Of a stretch of DNA of 64,000 nucleotides, positions 46,827-58,546 are shown one piece after another; position 1 is the stretch's first letter; each line of letters begins with the position of its first letter. The DNA comes from Fallopia convolvulus (taxonomy: Eukaryota > Streptophyta > Magnoliopsida > Caryophyllales > Polygonaceae): positions 51,256,622-51,320,621 of the forward strand of contig OZ024734.1 in NCBI GenBank assembly GCA_964016875.1, read 5' to 3'. The notes under the pieces were generated by a model. It saw nothing but the letters and a program-made list of their open reading frames with translations. It had not been told where the DNA came from and ran no database searches. A program made the translations under genes and the position numbers.

Positions 46827-48346
46827 TGTTGAGAAGGTTTCTCGGCCAACAAATAAATTTGTAAGTCAAGACCCCGCTGAGTACAGTGGAGTCAGGATCG
46901 TTCCACAGGAAGCAAGGTTGTTTGTCTATCAATCTAATAAAAATCAAATAAAATCAAACACAATCACTCACGAGATGCCTCGTTAACGACCTTGTCAAGA
47001 TCGTTACCGAACCACCGAACACAAAAATACCAATTAACGACCTAATAAAATTCTAATTAATACTCGGTACCGAAGCAAGTATTCGACAACGAAGATTTAT
47101 CAGAAATAATTCAATAAAACAAATATCTAGGATAAGGGACACCACAACATAGCCAAGCATAAGAATTCGTAAGAAGATAAGATCATGCCTTTAAATAGAT
47201 AGAATCATCAACTTTCATTGACTTGACAAGTAAATTAATCTATTTTCATAAACTAACTCACTCAATTGCTTGTTTTGGATCTAAAGCTTGAAACTTACGT
47301 TTTCAAACAATATCAACCTTCAAGTTACTAACTTTCTCTTTCAATCAAGTTAAAACTCAAATTACCTCAACTCCCGTTTCGGTATTAAGCACAACAAACA
47401 ATCTCAATAAAAATAAAAGGCATTCAACACACTATCTTACTCATCAAACATGCTCAACTGTGCCGGGCTTAACCCCGACCCTAGAAAAATAGACTACTCA
47501 CTACTCATGATTAAGAAACTAAAAACTTCAATAAAAACAAACATTGAAACAAAACTCAAACTCAAATTAATAACAAAAATATCGTCTTACAGAGATCCAG
47601 AAGAAAACCATAACAAAACAATCACCGAACACACTCGATCAACGAACCTCGGAAACCGTCGTCACCGAACCTCGTCACCGACTTCCGATCCGGTTCTCTC
47701 TCCTTCGGCCTTCCTCCAAATCTCCTCCAAAACTAGCTCTAAAATTCAACTCCAAAATTAAGCCCCCCTCTTTTCTATGCTAGATAGAAGGGTATTTATA
47801 CTAGAAAATCCTAAAAAAACTAAAAAGGCTAAAAGATAAAAACTTTCCTAAAAAGATAGAAACAATCTCTAAAAGATAGAAATACAATCTAGAAAGATAT
47901 TAAACCCTAAAATACATATTCTAATAACCCATAAAGATTCTAAAAAGATACTCAACCGATACGGAAATAAATTCCCGCTCAGGATCGGTGAATAATAAAA
48001 TAATACTCCGAAATATTCTTCTTCGTGGCCTCGTTAACGACCCTTTACAGCCTCGTTAACGAGCCTGGGGTTTTGTTTTCTTCAACACCTCCTCTTGTTT
48101 TCTTGAGCTTTGACTTCTTAAATCTTGCACTTTCCCGTCCTTCACTGTGATGCTCCAAATTTAGCTCCATTTAGCTCCTTTCCTCGCTAAAACCTGCAGA
48201 ATACACAAAATAGCGTAGATTCCACTCTTTTCGTAGATTTATGCAAAACTAACTAAAAATACTCAAAACTAAACCTAAACTAGACAAAACTTAACCTAAT
48301 AAACAAAGAAAACCTATTAAAAACTATACTAAAAATGCGAACATCA
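46827..48346 (-). repeat. complete LTR of the nested element
   Basis: A 1520-bp TG...CA unit. On the minus strand it follows AAGTCTAAGTATGGGGTATT, the purine-rich run before 3' LTRs in many plant gypsy elements. It contains three TCGTTAACGA palindromes (about 46974, 48035, 48055). The start side carries GAGTACAGTGGAGTCAGGATC and TCCACAGGAAGC. Confidence 0.8.
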
Positions 48347-50522
48347 AAATACCCCATACTTAGACTTGCTTGTCCTCAAGCAATAATCAAGATACTAACC
48401 AAAACCAAAACAAATCATGCTTATCAAGACATAACCATCTTCAAAAAGCAACATCTACACATAAGAAAATTATAGCAAAAGACTATTAACATCCTCACAC
48501 ATATGTGCACTTAAATAGACATAAAATAATACAATCCAACCTCTCAAGGGATGTAATGTGTTTCGCTCAACTCTCATGTGTTTGGGCTTATAATTTCAAT
48601 CTCTCAACTCATCCTATATACAAAAACTCATAGAAATTGGGACTTATATCACCAATACTCTCCACCCAAGATTTGTCAAAACAAGCAAAGAATCATCAAG
48701 AGAACTTAGGCTCAATGAAAAACTTCAAAGAAGCTTCCATTCGGCCGGGTTGTAATAGGGCTTGGTAATAACAATAGGGCGTGGAAAATATTTTGGTCAT
48801 GTGGTGCTAATAATATCCGGAAATCAAAGACTCCTAAAAACTCACATCTCCAAAAACTCTCAAAACATAAACCAAACTCACTCTCATTATGCACTTATTT
48901 TCACTCACCCATTTATCATCCTAGAAAGTCTCATAACCAAAAATAAAAGAATCTCTCGATATTATTTTTAAACACAAATGCACTTCAACTTTTCCTCTTT
49001 CTTTCTCCTTTTTTTCTTCTTCTTTTTTTTTATTTTTTTGCTTCGTTAATTCCCGGATAGGGTCAAGCTTATGTCGGCTAGGGAACAATTTTTGTGGAGC
49101 TAAAAATAAAAGGTTTCAGGCCAAAATTGGTTATCAAAAGAAGGAATAATGTACAGGTAGATAGGGGATAACAGGGCTCATAAAAATAAGTTCTCCTAAA
49201 AGATAGAAATACAATCTAGAAAGATATTAAACCCTAAAATACATATTCTAATAACCCATAAAGATTATAAAAAGATACTCAACCGATACGGAAATAAATT
49301 CCCGCTCAGGATCGGTGAATAATAAAATAATACTCCGAAATATTCTTCTTCGTGGCCTCGTTAACGACCTGTACAGCCTCGTTAACGAGCCTGGGGTTTT
49401 GTTGTCTTCAACACCTCCTCTTGTTTTCTTGAGCTTTGACTTCTTAAATCTTGCACTTTCCCGTCCTTCACTGTGATGCTCCAAATTTAGCTCCATTTAG
49501 CTCCTTTCCTCGCTAAAACCTGCAGAATACACAAAATAGCGTAGATTCTACTCTTTTCGTAGATTTATGCAAAACTAACTAAAAATACTCAAAATTAAAC
49601 CTAAACTAGACAAAACTAAACCTAATAAACAAAGAAAATCTATTAAAAACTATACTAAAAATGCGAACATCAAAATACCCCACACTTAGACTTGCTTGTC
49701 CTCAAGCAATAATCAAGATACTAACCAAAACCAAAACAAATCATGCTTATCAAGACATAGCCATCTTCAAAAAGCAACATCTACACATAAGAAAATTATA
49801 GCAAAAGACTATTAACATCCTCACACATATGTGCACTTAAATAGACATAAAATAATACAATCCAACCTCTCAAGGGATGTAATGTGTTTCGCTCAACTCT
49901 CATGTGTTTGGGCTTATAATTTCAATCTCTCAACTCATCCTATATACAAAAACTCATAGAAATTGGGACTTATATCACCAATACTCTCCACCCAAGATTT
50001 GTCAAAACAAGCAAAGAATCATCAAGAGAACTTAGGCTCAATGAAAAACTTCAAAGAAGCTTCCATTCGGCCGGGTTGTAATAGGGCTTGGTAATAACAA
50101 TAGGGCGTGGAAAATATTTTGGTCATGTGGTGCTAATAATATCCGGAAATCAAAGACTCCTAAAAACTCACATCTCCAAAAACTCTCAAAACATAAACCA
50201 AACTCACTCTCATTATGCACTTATTTTCACTCACCCATTTATCATCCTAGAAAGTCTCATAACCAAAAATAAAAGAATCTCTCGATATTATTTTTAAACA
50301 CAAATGCACTTCAACTTTTCCTCTTTCTTTCTCCTTTTTTTTCTTCTTTTTTATTTTTATTTTTTTGCTTCGTTAATTCTCGGATAGGGTCAAGCTTATC
50401 TCGGCTAGGGAACAATTTTTGTGGAGCTAAAAATAAAAGGTTTCAGGCCAAAATTGGTTATCAAAAGAAGGAATAATGTAAAGGTAGATAGGGGATAACA
50501 GGGCTCATAAAAATAAGTTCTC
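47869..50522 (-). repeat. tandem duplication, period about 1326 bp
   Basis: 47869-49195 and 49196-50522 are near-identical direct copies. The unit covers the last 480 bp of the LTR and about 850 bp of adjacent internal DNA. Matching landmarks include CTAAAAGATAGAAATAC (47869 / 49196), GAACATCAAAATACCCCA, and GGATAACAGGGCTCATAAA. The homologous element at 60348-64000 has a single copy, so the duplication arose in this copy. Confidence 0.93.
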
Positions 50523-51169
50523 TATCAGATGATCTTCACAAGTAATGAACTAAAAATCTTATAAGGGTCTCAAGAAATAGATAACCATCACAATTCCAAG
50601 AGATAATATGCATAAGGAGAGTAAATCACACAAAAAAAAGAAGAGGGATTTATAAATGTTCTCCCTATAAGGCCAAAAATTTCTCACAAGGTAGATTTTG
50701 TTGGATTGCATCATCTATGCTATAAAGTATATGTGCTCAATTTCATCTAATGCTATTCTCTTCTAAAAAAACAATTTTTTCAATTTTTAAGAATTCGGCT
50801 ATACTTTCAAAGACATGTTTGCAAGGAATTATATGATTAAACTAGTGATTGCTATCATAGAACTTTAAGAAGGAATATCTATCAATTCTAAACTCTTTTT
50901 GGATTTTTCAAATTTTTCAATTTTTTTTTTGTTTTTTTTCGAATTATTTCAATTTAAAAGAAATAACAACTACACAAAGACACCTAGGACATAATTTTAC
51001 TACTTCCTCCCACCCCATACTTAAAATTACAGTGTCCCCACTGTAAGAAAAATAAGAAGAAGAAGGAAAAGAAATAGAAAAGAAAACAAAAAAAAAATTA
51101 AAAAGCAAAAGAAAGACATAAAACTTACAAAAGTGGAAACAAGGAAAGGAAACTTCATCTTGAGCTTGA

Positions 51170-51590
51170 TCAACGGTTCAGTGGAGGAAAGTAGTGCTCA
51201 AAGTTCCCCATGAAGTCATACATCGTCCTCCAACGCTCAGCATCCTCCGCCTCTCTCTGACGTTGCCTCTCATCTTCCCTCGACATACGAGCGGAATAGA
51301 CGGTTTCCCATCTATCCATCCTCCGATGAATGTGATCGGTCTGAAGGTGAAGCTGTTGTATCCGTGCAAAAAGATCCTCGGCCCATGGTGGTGGTATGCT
51401 CGATCCTGCGTACTCGGGCTGAGGAGGTGGTGGGTAGTGAGGCTGGAAATGGTCTTGATACATCACCGGGTTGTAAGGCATTAAGCCATATGCATGAGGG
51501 TCGACAGGAGCTGGTGGAGGGTCGACAGGAGCTTGCGGCACCTCGTTAACGAAGCGGGTTGCCTCGTTAACAGTGTTGGGTGGTGGCTGG
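51170..51590 (-). pseudogene. retroelement ORF, C-terminal part
   Basis: A minus-strand frame reads VNEVPQAPVDPPPAPVDPH, then PYNPVMYQDHFQPHYPPPP, then a basic helical stretch (LQTDHIHRRMDRWETVYSAR, REDERQRQREAEDAERW) and ends FEHYFPPLNR. It matches the longer frame at 63365-64000. Pro-rich then coiled-coil, no enzyme motif. Probably the C-terminus of a gag or accessory protein of this family. Truncated at the N-terminal side by the deletion at about 51590. Confidence 0.6.
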
Positions 51591-51653
51591 ACAAAAATAA
51601 ACCTAATAAACAAAGAAAACCTATTAAAAACTATACTAAAAATGCGAACATCA

Positions 51654-53800
51654 AATGCAATCATCGGGAGGGTCTCCCTGATGAAGTTCCAGGCGGTGGT
51701 TTCCATCTATCACCTGAAGATGAAATTCCCCGTTGACAGCGGGGTTGGAGAAGTAAAGGGCAATCAGGAGGAGGGTCGCGTTTGCTATGCAACCTCGGCA
51801 AAACAAAAGTGCCCGGTGTTCATGGTGGAGTCCCCCGGCGAGACCGACCTCGAAGTCCGGGACTTCACGCCCCCCACCCCTGAAATAGAAACAAGGGTGA
51901 TATCCCCCTTCAAGAGTGTGTCCAAGAAGATCTACCTGGGAGAATGCCTCTCCGGGACGTCAGCGACGTCGTTGGAAGCCTTGCTTACAAGGTCCCATGA
52001 TGTGTTCGCCTGGACCGCGAAGGACCTCCGCGACATCCCGCGGACCGTGGCCCAACACTCTTTAAACGTCGATGTCACCACTCGCCATGTGGTGCAGCAA
52101 CGAAGAAAAATGAATGAAGAAAGGGAAAACGCCGCAAATAACGAGGTGGTAAAGCTGTTGGCCGCGGGGTTCATTCGCGAGGTCCAGTACCCCCGATGGT
52201 TGTCCAACGTCGTGGTGGTCAAAAAAGCCAGCGGGAAGTGGAGGATGTGCGTCGACTTCAAGGATCTCAACAAAACCTGTCCCAAAATAGCTACCCCTTG
52301 CCCTTGATCGACGAGCTCGTTGACTCAACCGCATGTCACGGAGTATTAAGCTTCCTCGACGCATACTCTGGATACAACCAAGTCCTAATGAACCTGCGGG
52401 ACGAGGAGGAGATGTCCTTCATCACCCAACGAGGCACTTATTATTACAAGGTCATGCCGTTTGGCCTAAAGAATGCGGGGGCCACCTTTCAACGCCTCGT
52501 CGACCGCATCTTTAAGAATCATATGGGAAGGAACGTGTTGGCCTACGTCGACGACATTGTGGTCCGGAGCAAGACCCTAGAGGAGCATATGGTCGACCTC
52601 GTTGAGGTCTTCACCACCCTCAGGCACAACCGTCTTAGCCTAAACCCCGAGAAGTGTGTCTTTTGCGTATCGACGGGGAAGTTCTTAGACTTCATGATCA
52701 ACGAGCGCGGGATCGATGTCAACCCCGCCAAGGTTGAGTCGATCCTCTCAATGAGGTTGCCGCGATCTCGCACCGAGGTGCAACAGCTCAACGGCGCCGT
52801 CAACTATTTGGGGAGGTTTTGCTCCCGCTTGGCGGAAAAGTCTCTCCCCTTTTTCGTTGTTCTCAAGAAAAACGACAAGTTCGTATGGGATGAGGGGCTC
52901 GAGCTCGCCTTCTCTAAGTTAAAGGCCATCCTGTCGAAGCTCCCCACATTGTCGCCTCCAATAGCGGGCGAATACTTGCAATTATATGTGGCGGTCAGCC
53001 CGGAGACGGTCAATGCGGTGCTAACCAGAAAGGCCATGCACCCAGTCTACTTCCTGAATCGCGTGCTCCAACCCGCGGAGCAGCGATACTCCCCGGCGAA
53101 GAAGATGGCAGTGGCAGTCGTGACCGCCGCAAGGCGTCTACGCCCATACTTCCACGCGCATCCCATTCAGGTCCTCTCTGACCTCCCACTTCGACAAATC
53201 CTCCACCAGCCCGCCCTCTCCAGGCGAATGACGAAGTGGGCAGTCGAGCTCTCCGAGTTCGATATTAGCTACCTCCCGAGGACTGCGATGAAGGGGCAGG
53301 CCCTCGCCGACTTCATGGTGGAGGTCACCTTCCCCGAGACTGACGCGAGCTCAGAGGAGTGGAAGGTATTCGTTGACGGCTCACGATGTGATGTCGGTGG
53401 CAGGGCTGGCGTATTTCTCGCGGGTCCCTCAATCGAGATGGAGTACACCCTAAACTTCGCATTCTATGCCACCAACAACGAGGTCGAGTATTAGGCCATG
53501 ATCGTCGGGAATGAGATGGCGCTCCTCAGTGGAGCCCGCAAAATCAAGGCCTAGACCGACTCCGAGTTTGTTGCGCGTCAGCTCAACGGGCAATACGACA
53601 CCAGAACAGGGTTCCTACCCACGTACCAAGAGAAAGTCAAGGCCTTGGTGTCATGCCTGGAAACCTTCGCGGTTGAGTCCATCCCGCGAACCTCGAACAC
53701 GAAGACGGATGCACTTGCGAGGTTGGGATCTGCCCTACCCCTGGAAGTAGGGAATCGCGTGATGGTGGAAAGGAAACTCTCGTGGAGTGTCACCGGTGAG
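51654..53800 (+). pseudogene. Tat reverse transcriptase, RNase H and second RNase H-like domain
   Basis: The protease end leads to the RT: VFAWTAKDLRDIP, LAAGFIREVQYPRWLSNVV, KWRMCVDFKDLNKTCP. A one-base loss in an A-run (about 52285) shifts frame. Then NSYPLPLIDELVDSTA, SFLDAYSGYNQV, MPFGLKNAGATFQRLVD and the catalytic AYVDDIVV follow. The first RNase H is a diverged ILSKLPTLSPPIAGEYLQLY...RYSPAKKMAVAVV region. A second, archaeal-type RNase H begins WKVFVDGSRCDVGGRAG and continues past stops at 53492 and 53552 to TDSEFVARQLNGQY. These copy the RNA to DNA. Two stops and one frameshift disable it. Confidence 0.88.
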
Positions 53801-53859
53801 GTTCTATTTGTTACTACTAAGGATTGGAGGATCCCGATAACACGATATTGGAGAGCGGT

Positions 53860-54970
53860 GTCCTCCAAGAGGACCCCGCACAGGCTAGGAAGCTCAAAAT
53901 GCAGGCGGCGCGCTATTGCGTCGGCGGCGGCTATCTCTATCGCCGAGGCTATGCTGAACCCAACCTGTTGTGCGTGCCGACCGAGTCTACGGAGCACATT
54001 CTCTATGAGGCCCATGAGGGGGTCTGTGACGGTAGGGCGGCGAGCCCTATCACATAAAATCGCCCACTTGGGATAGTTTTGGCCTACTCTTTGGCATGAC
54101 GTGAGGGCCTATGTCCAGCGATGTGACGAGTGTCAGAAGCACAACAACCTCCAACACGCCCCGACCTTGCATCTTCGCTCCATCCACGCGCCATGCCCCT
54201 TTGCGATGTGGGGGATGGACATCATCGACCCCTTCCCCAAGGCTGTCGGCCTAGTGCGGTACATCCTTGTCATTGTCGACTATTTCACGAAGTGGGTTGA
54301 GGCGCAAGCAATGGCAAAAATCACGGGGGCAAAGGTCTACGACTTCCTGTGGAAGAACCTCGTCTGCCGCTTTGGCGTTCCCATGACCATCATGACTGAC
54401 CATGGCCCCCAATTCGATTGCGAAGAAACCCGGACCTTCTCCTTCGACCTGGGCATCACCCTCAAGTTTTCCTCCGTGGCCCACCCTCAATCCAACGGCC
54501 AGGTAGAGAACGTCAATGCCCGCATCTTGTCCGATCTAATTAAGCGCTTGAGCGTGGCGCAAGGTCGTTGGGCAGAGCGTCAATGCCCGCGTGCCGCGCA
54601 ACAGGAGAAACGCCTTTCGCTCTAACTTACGGGACGGAAGCACTAGTCCCAGTAGACACCCTAGAACGAGGCCAACTTCATGGTCGAGTTGCTATTCTAG
54701 GACGAGCTACGCGAGGTGGCCGACCTGCGCTCCAGGGAATACAAACCTCGTGTGGTTGTATACCACAACAAGAAGGTAAGACCTCGATTCCTGGCCACGG
54801 GTAACCTCGTCTTGAGGCGTACCGAAGGTGGAAAACTGGACCCCAACTGGGAGGGGCCATACCTCCTTGGTGAGGAGGTCGCGCCCGGAGCTTTCAAGCT
54901 CAAAGACAGCGAGGGGCGTACCCTGAGCAAAACATGGAACGTCGATCGGCTCAAAATGTATTATGTGTAA
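53860..54970 (+). pseudogene. Tat integrase
   Basis: The zinc-binding region shows HILYEAHEGVC and CDECQKHNN (HHCC). The catalytic core has WGMDIIDPFP (first D), TIMTDHGPQFD (second D) and HPQSNGQVENVNARI (E). The C-terminal part reads TPFALTYGTEALVPVDT, then WEGPYLLGEEVAPGAFKLKD and ends DRLKMYYV. No chromodomain follows, as expected for Tat. Frame breaks occur near 54055 and 54575; a GTCAATGCCCGC word repeated at 54511 and 54580 marks a small rearrangement. The enzyme would insert the cDNA. Confidence 0.85.
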
Positions 54971-55049
54971 ACTCTCTAAACTCCGTTACTTCTCACAAGT
55001 TTTATGAATAAAGGGTTGTGGAATTTTCAAATCTCTCTCAAAAATAAGA

Positions 55050-55760
55050 ATCTCGTGTTTATGTCCACCCCTCGCTTCCCGCTTGGGGTTGGAGAACCTC
55101 GTGTTTAAGTCCACCCCCCGCTTCCCGCTTGGGGTTGGAGAACCTAGTGTTTAAGTCCACCCCTCGCTTCCCGCTCGGGGTTGGAGATTCTCGGTTTTAA
55201 GTTGTTAAATCCACCCCTCGCTTCCCGCTTGGGGTTGGAGAACCTCGTGTTTAAGTCCACCCCTCGCTTCCCGCTTGGGGTTGGAGAACCTCGTGTTTAA
55301 GTCCACCCCTCGCTTCCCGCTTGGGGTTGGAGATTCTCGGTTTTAAGTTGTTAAATCCACCCCTCGCTTCCCACTTGGGGTTGGAGAATCTCATGTTCAA
55401 GTCCACCCCTCGCTTTCCGCTTGGGGTTGGAGAACCTCGTGTTTAAGTCCACCCCTCGCTTCCCACTTGGGGCTGGAGAACCTCGTGTTTAAGTCCACCC
55501 CTCGCTTCCCGCTTGGGGTTGGAGATTCTCGGTTTTAAGTTGTTAAATCCACCCCTCGCTTCCCGCTTGGGGTTGGAGAACCTTGTGTTCAAGTCCACCC
55601 CTCGCTTCCCGCTTGGGTTTGGAGAATCTCATGTTCAAGTCCACCCCTCGCTTCGCGCTTGGGGTTGGAGAACCTCGTGTTTAAGTCCACCCCTCGCTTC
55701 CCGCTTGGGGTTGGAGAATCTCGTATTCAAGCCCACCCCTCGCTTCCCACTTGGGGTAGC
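55050..55760 (+). repeat. 46-54 bp minisatellite, about 15 copies
   Basis: Units read AAGTCCACCCCTCGCTTCCC then GCTTGGGGTTGGAGAACCTC and GTGTTT (46 bp). Every few units a longer form with GATTCTCGGTTTTAAGTTG is used. The array sits between the pol stop and the antisense ORF, where Tat elements are known to carry fast-evolving tandem repeats. Open frames through it are repeat products. Confidence 0.92.
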
Positions 55761-56159
55761 AGACAATCAATAATCTTTTGAGATCCGAGCGAGCTCGGAT
55801 CATGGCATAAAGACAATCATGCGAGATCCGAGCAAGGATCGTAACCTAGGCATAATAACCATTGTCCAAGATCCGAGCGAGGCTCGGGATCTGAGCATAA
55901 GACAAGCGCCCGATGTGTCCCGAATGTGCCACATGTATTGTGGCACTCGGACCATGGGGTTGGATCGGGATATGTATACAAGTAAATTAAAACATGAAAC
56001 ACAAGCACAACCATAAGACAAGAAAAGTTGCATAAAATGAGGCCACAAGGGCCGAAGTATTCAATTACAGACCCCGCCAGGGCCACCAAAATAACAAAAG
56101 TTTTTTACAAAAAAAAAAGAACATTAAGAGGTCAAAGGCATCCTTCATTCTTTCGGGGC
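55761..56159. other. Tat non-coding region after the minisatellite
   Basis: Three diverged copies of GATCCGAGCGAGGCTCGG-type words (55782-55900) and an AT-rich stretch with an A-run at 56107. Nothing coding. Confidence 0.4.
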
Positions 56160-58546
56160 TCGGCGGCGGGTTCTGTCGGAGCCTCGACGGTGGGTTCCGT
56201 GGGAGCTTGAGGGACTGCCGGGTCGGAGATCGCAGCAGGCTATGAGCTCAACACGTCAGTCGCGGGATGGGAGTCCGCATCAGCGAGGTCCAAACTTCCC
56301 AGACCGAGGTCCTCCGCGGGCGGTGCCTTGAAGGCCACTGTCCCACCCTCCTTAAGGAAGAACTCGCATTCTCCCTTGGGCTCCTCCCTGGTCTCTTCCC
56401 CCATAATCTCCGTGTAGGTGGGGTTGAAGAAGAAAATTCGGGGGTCCATGTGCCTGTACTTCGCCACCGCCTGCTTAACCCCCACGCGGACGGCCTAGCG
56501 GAACATCTTGTTCACGCTACCCATCAGCTCCTCCTTATACTCCGCCGACTCTACATATTTGGGCCCGGCAGCCACCACCTCCTAGTTGAGTTCTGCGCCC
56601 TCGGAGGTTAGTGATATCATCCTCGGCCTTGAGCAGCTCCGCCTCTTTCTCTTTGAAGAACTTGTGCTCAGCGAAGAGTTTACCCCGAAGCTCCTCGTTC
56701 TCGCCCTTTAAAACCCCGACCAAGGCCTTTGCCTTGTCCTCCTCCTCCCTCGCCCTCGTTGCCGCCTTGGCCTCGTCCTTCGCCGCAACCTCCGTGGCTT
56801 TGACCCGCCTACTAGCCTCGGTGAGGTCCTTCTCGTGCTTCGCACATTCCGCTGTGCGAGCCTTGAGTGCCCTCCATTTTTTCCAGCCTCGTTTGGAGAA
56901 GGGTGATGCGGCTGCGATTGTAGTTCTCAAAGAAGGTATGCTGAAAATTCACGAAGTTAAAGAAAAAAGAGAGAACACGAAATCAAAAACAGAAACGAGA
57001 TCAGTGGAAGCGGAACGTACCATCGCCAAGTAGCGGGCGGCCTCGTCGTTAAGGGCCTCCTCGGTGAGATTATTAGCCCAAGACCTCTTCCTTATAATCC
57101 TCCCGATTCCAACTCCTAGAGGCACCCAGCGTTGGCCCGGGGCAGTGGAACTTCGCAGGAGAAGGACCACAAACGTCGATGGCCCATCCCTCGAAATTAA
57201 AACTGGGGATGATCTCCTTCCCGGACGAACCACGATGGTCGTCCCCCTTGTGCTTCTTTTTATCCCCACGGGGGGATTCCGCGCCTTTTCTCTTGGACCC
57301 GGCTTTATCGTCGAATCCTCGGGAGGCTTGGGAGGACGTTCTCACGACATCCCCCTTGGTCGAGGCCCCCTCGTTTGTCTTCGCCCCGGACGCCTTTGGC
57401 GGCGGGGCTATCACCATCGGTTGTGAGGTGGGTGGCCTCGCCTGCGGTGTCGGTTCCTTTATGACAATCCCCTTTCGACCTCGGGGAACCGGGGCAGTGG
57501 AAGTGGAAGTCACAGGTCTCTTTCCCTACTCCTTCGAGGTTAGAGCGTTGAAGAGGTCCACTGTAAAAAAAAAAGAAAGAAGACATAGAAGTACGTTAGA
57601 TAAAGAAACGAGACGTAACAACAAGTCAACTTAACATGCATCACTAGAAGAGCGAGGTTTCAACCTCGCTGCATAAAGCCAAGGGCAAATAGTAGATAAA
57701 AAAGACAACAAAGAAGAAATTAAGTACCCTCTTCGCCCTCGCGGGGTGGAAGGGTGAGGCTCAGGCCGGCCCGCTCAAGCCGGTCTCATGCCAAATACTT
57801 CTGGTACGATGCCTGACGCTCCGGGACGTATCGGGCCTTGAGTTCCTTGCGCTCAAAAGTTTTATGTGCGCCCTTGGGCCGAACGAAGTTGTCTGGTGCC
57901 GTGGGAAAGTGGAGATACCTCCCATTAGGGTCTCGGACCAGGAACCATTTCTTCTTCCACGTCCCGACGTTCAAAGGAGCCATGGTGAGTTTAATACCTG
58001 ACATGCTAAGATTGACGAGGCATGAATCATGCTCCCTCCTCGCTAGAAGTAGACTCGACATGATGTCGAGGTTCGGCCCATCCCCAACCTCGCGGATGCG
58101 AACGGTGTAGGCGCACAGTAACCTCCACGCGTTGGGAAACAGTTGTGCAGGGCAGACGCGCATGACCCACAAGAAGTCAACGATGTGTAGGGCCAGGGGC
58201 ATCCTAAAGCCAGCCTGAAGGTTGTGCAGGTGCACAACCACGCACTTGTCATAGCTCGCCAAGGAGCAGCCCTCCCCCTCGGGAAGCGCTAGCTCGACCC
58301 CCTCGGGCCAAGCGAAATCCTTGGCAGCATCCGCGAGGTCTTTGAGCTCCAAGGTCGTGGGCTCCCCCTCGGATAGAAAGGCGTCGTTCGAGTCTGAGGA
58401 CATGGGGATCCGCTCCTCGAGGACGGGCGGACGCAGGACACGGCGTCAGTAATGTGCTCTGCAAAAAAGCTCGCGGGCTCGTTGGAGTTGGACGACCTTG
58501 CGATAACCTCGACGACATCCTCATCAAAAATCAGAGACGACGCCAT
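56160..58546 (-). pseudogene. antisense ORF of the Tat element (putative gypsy-type transposon domain)
   Basis: On minus, ATG at 58546 opens MASSLIFDEDVVEVIARSS. After a frame break near 58405 comes SDSNDAFLSEGEPTTLELKD, then VVVHLHNLQAGFRMPLALHI and QLFPNAWRLLCAYTV, which match the plant gypsy-type transposon domain (PF04195). The part before 57740 ends in YQKYLA, TGA, then a GAGGGTACT donor-like site. Later segments are Pro/Lys-rich (57513-57073), a long coiled coil (56930-56600: ECAKHEKDLTEASRR, AKDEAKAATRAREEEDKAK) and an acidic end. Several stops. Antisense ORFs of this kind are known in Tat elements; their job is not known. Confidence 0.75.

Larger units (their letters stand above)
46827..51653 (-). 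mobile_element. minus-strand LTR retrotransposon nested in the Tat protease
   Basis: The insert starts TGTTGAGAAGG and ends GCGAACATCA, flanked by AATGC on both sides (46822-46826 and 51654-51658), a perfect 5-bp target duplication. Removing it restores the codons for WNAIIG. On minus, the right LTR is reduced to about 64 bp (51590-51653), next comes part of an ORF, a long non-coding stretch, then GAGGACAAGCAAGTCTAAG and the complete left LTR (46827-48346). A deletion between LTR and ORF removed most coding sequence, with GACAAAA microhomology at the join. Non-autonomous as it stands. Confidence 0.85.

Noticed and set aside
48712..50220. Two identical 61-codon minus-strand frames starting MHNESEFG
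   Set aside because: They are the same non-coding LTR-element sequence in the 1326-bp duplication; no domain, and the 60348 copy has a different frame there.
51932..54954. Antisense frames opposite the Tat pol gene
   Set aside because: Shadows of a GC-rich coding region; the plus-strand RT and integrase motifs account for it.
55050..55760. CRISPR-like regular repeats
   Set aside because: There are no unique spacers; units are contiguous and lie inside a plant gypsy element.
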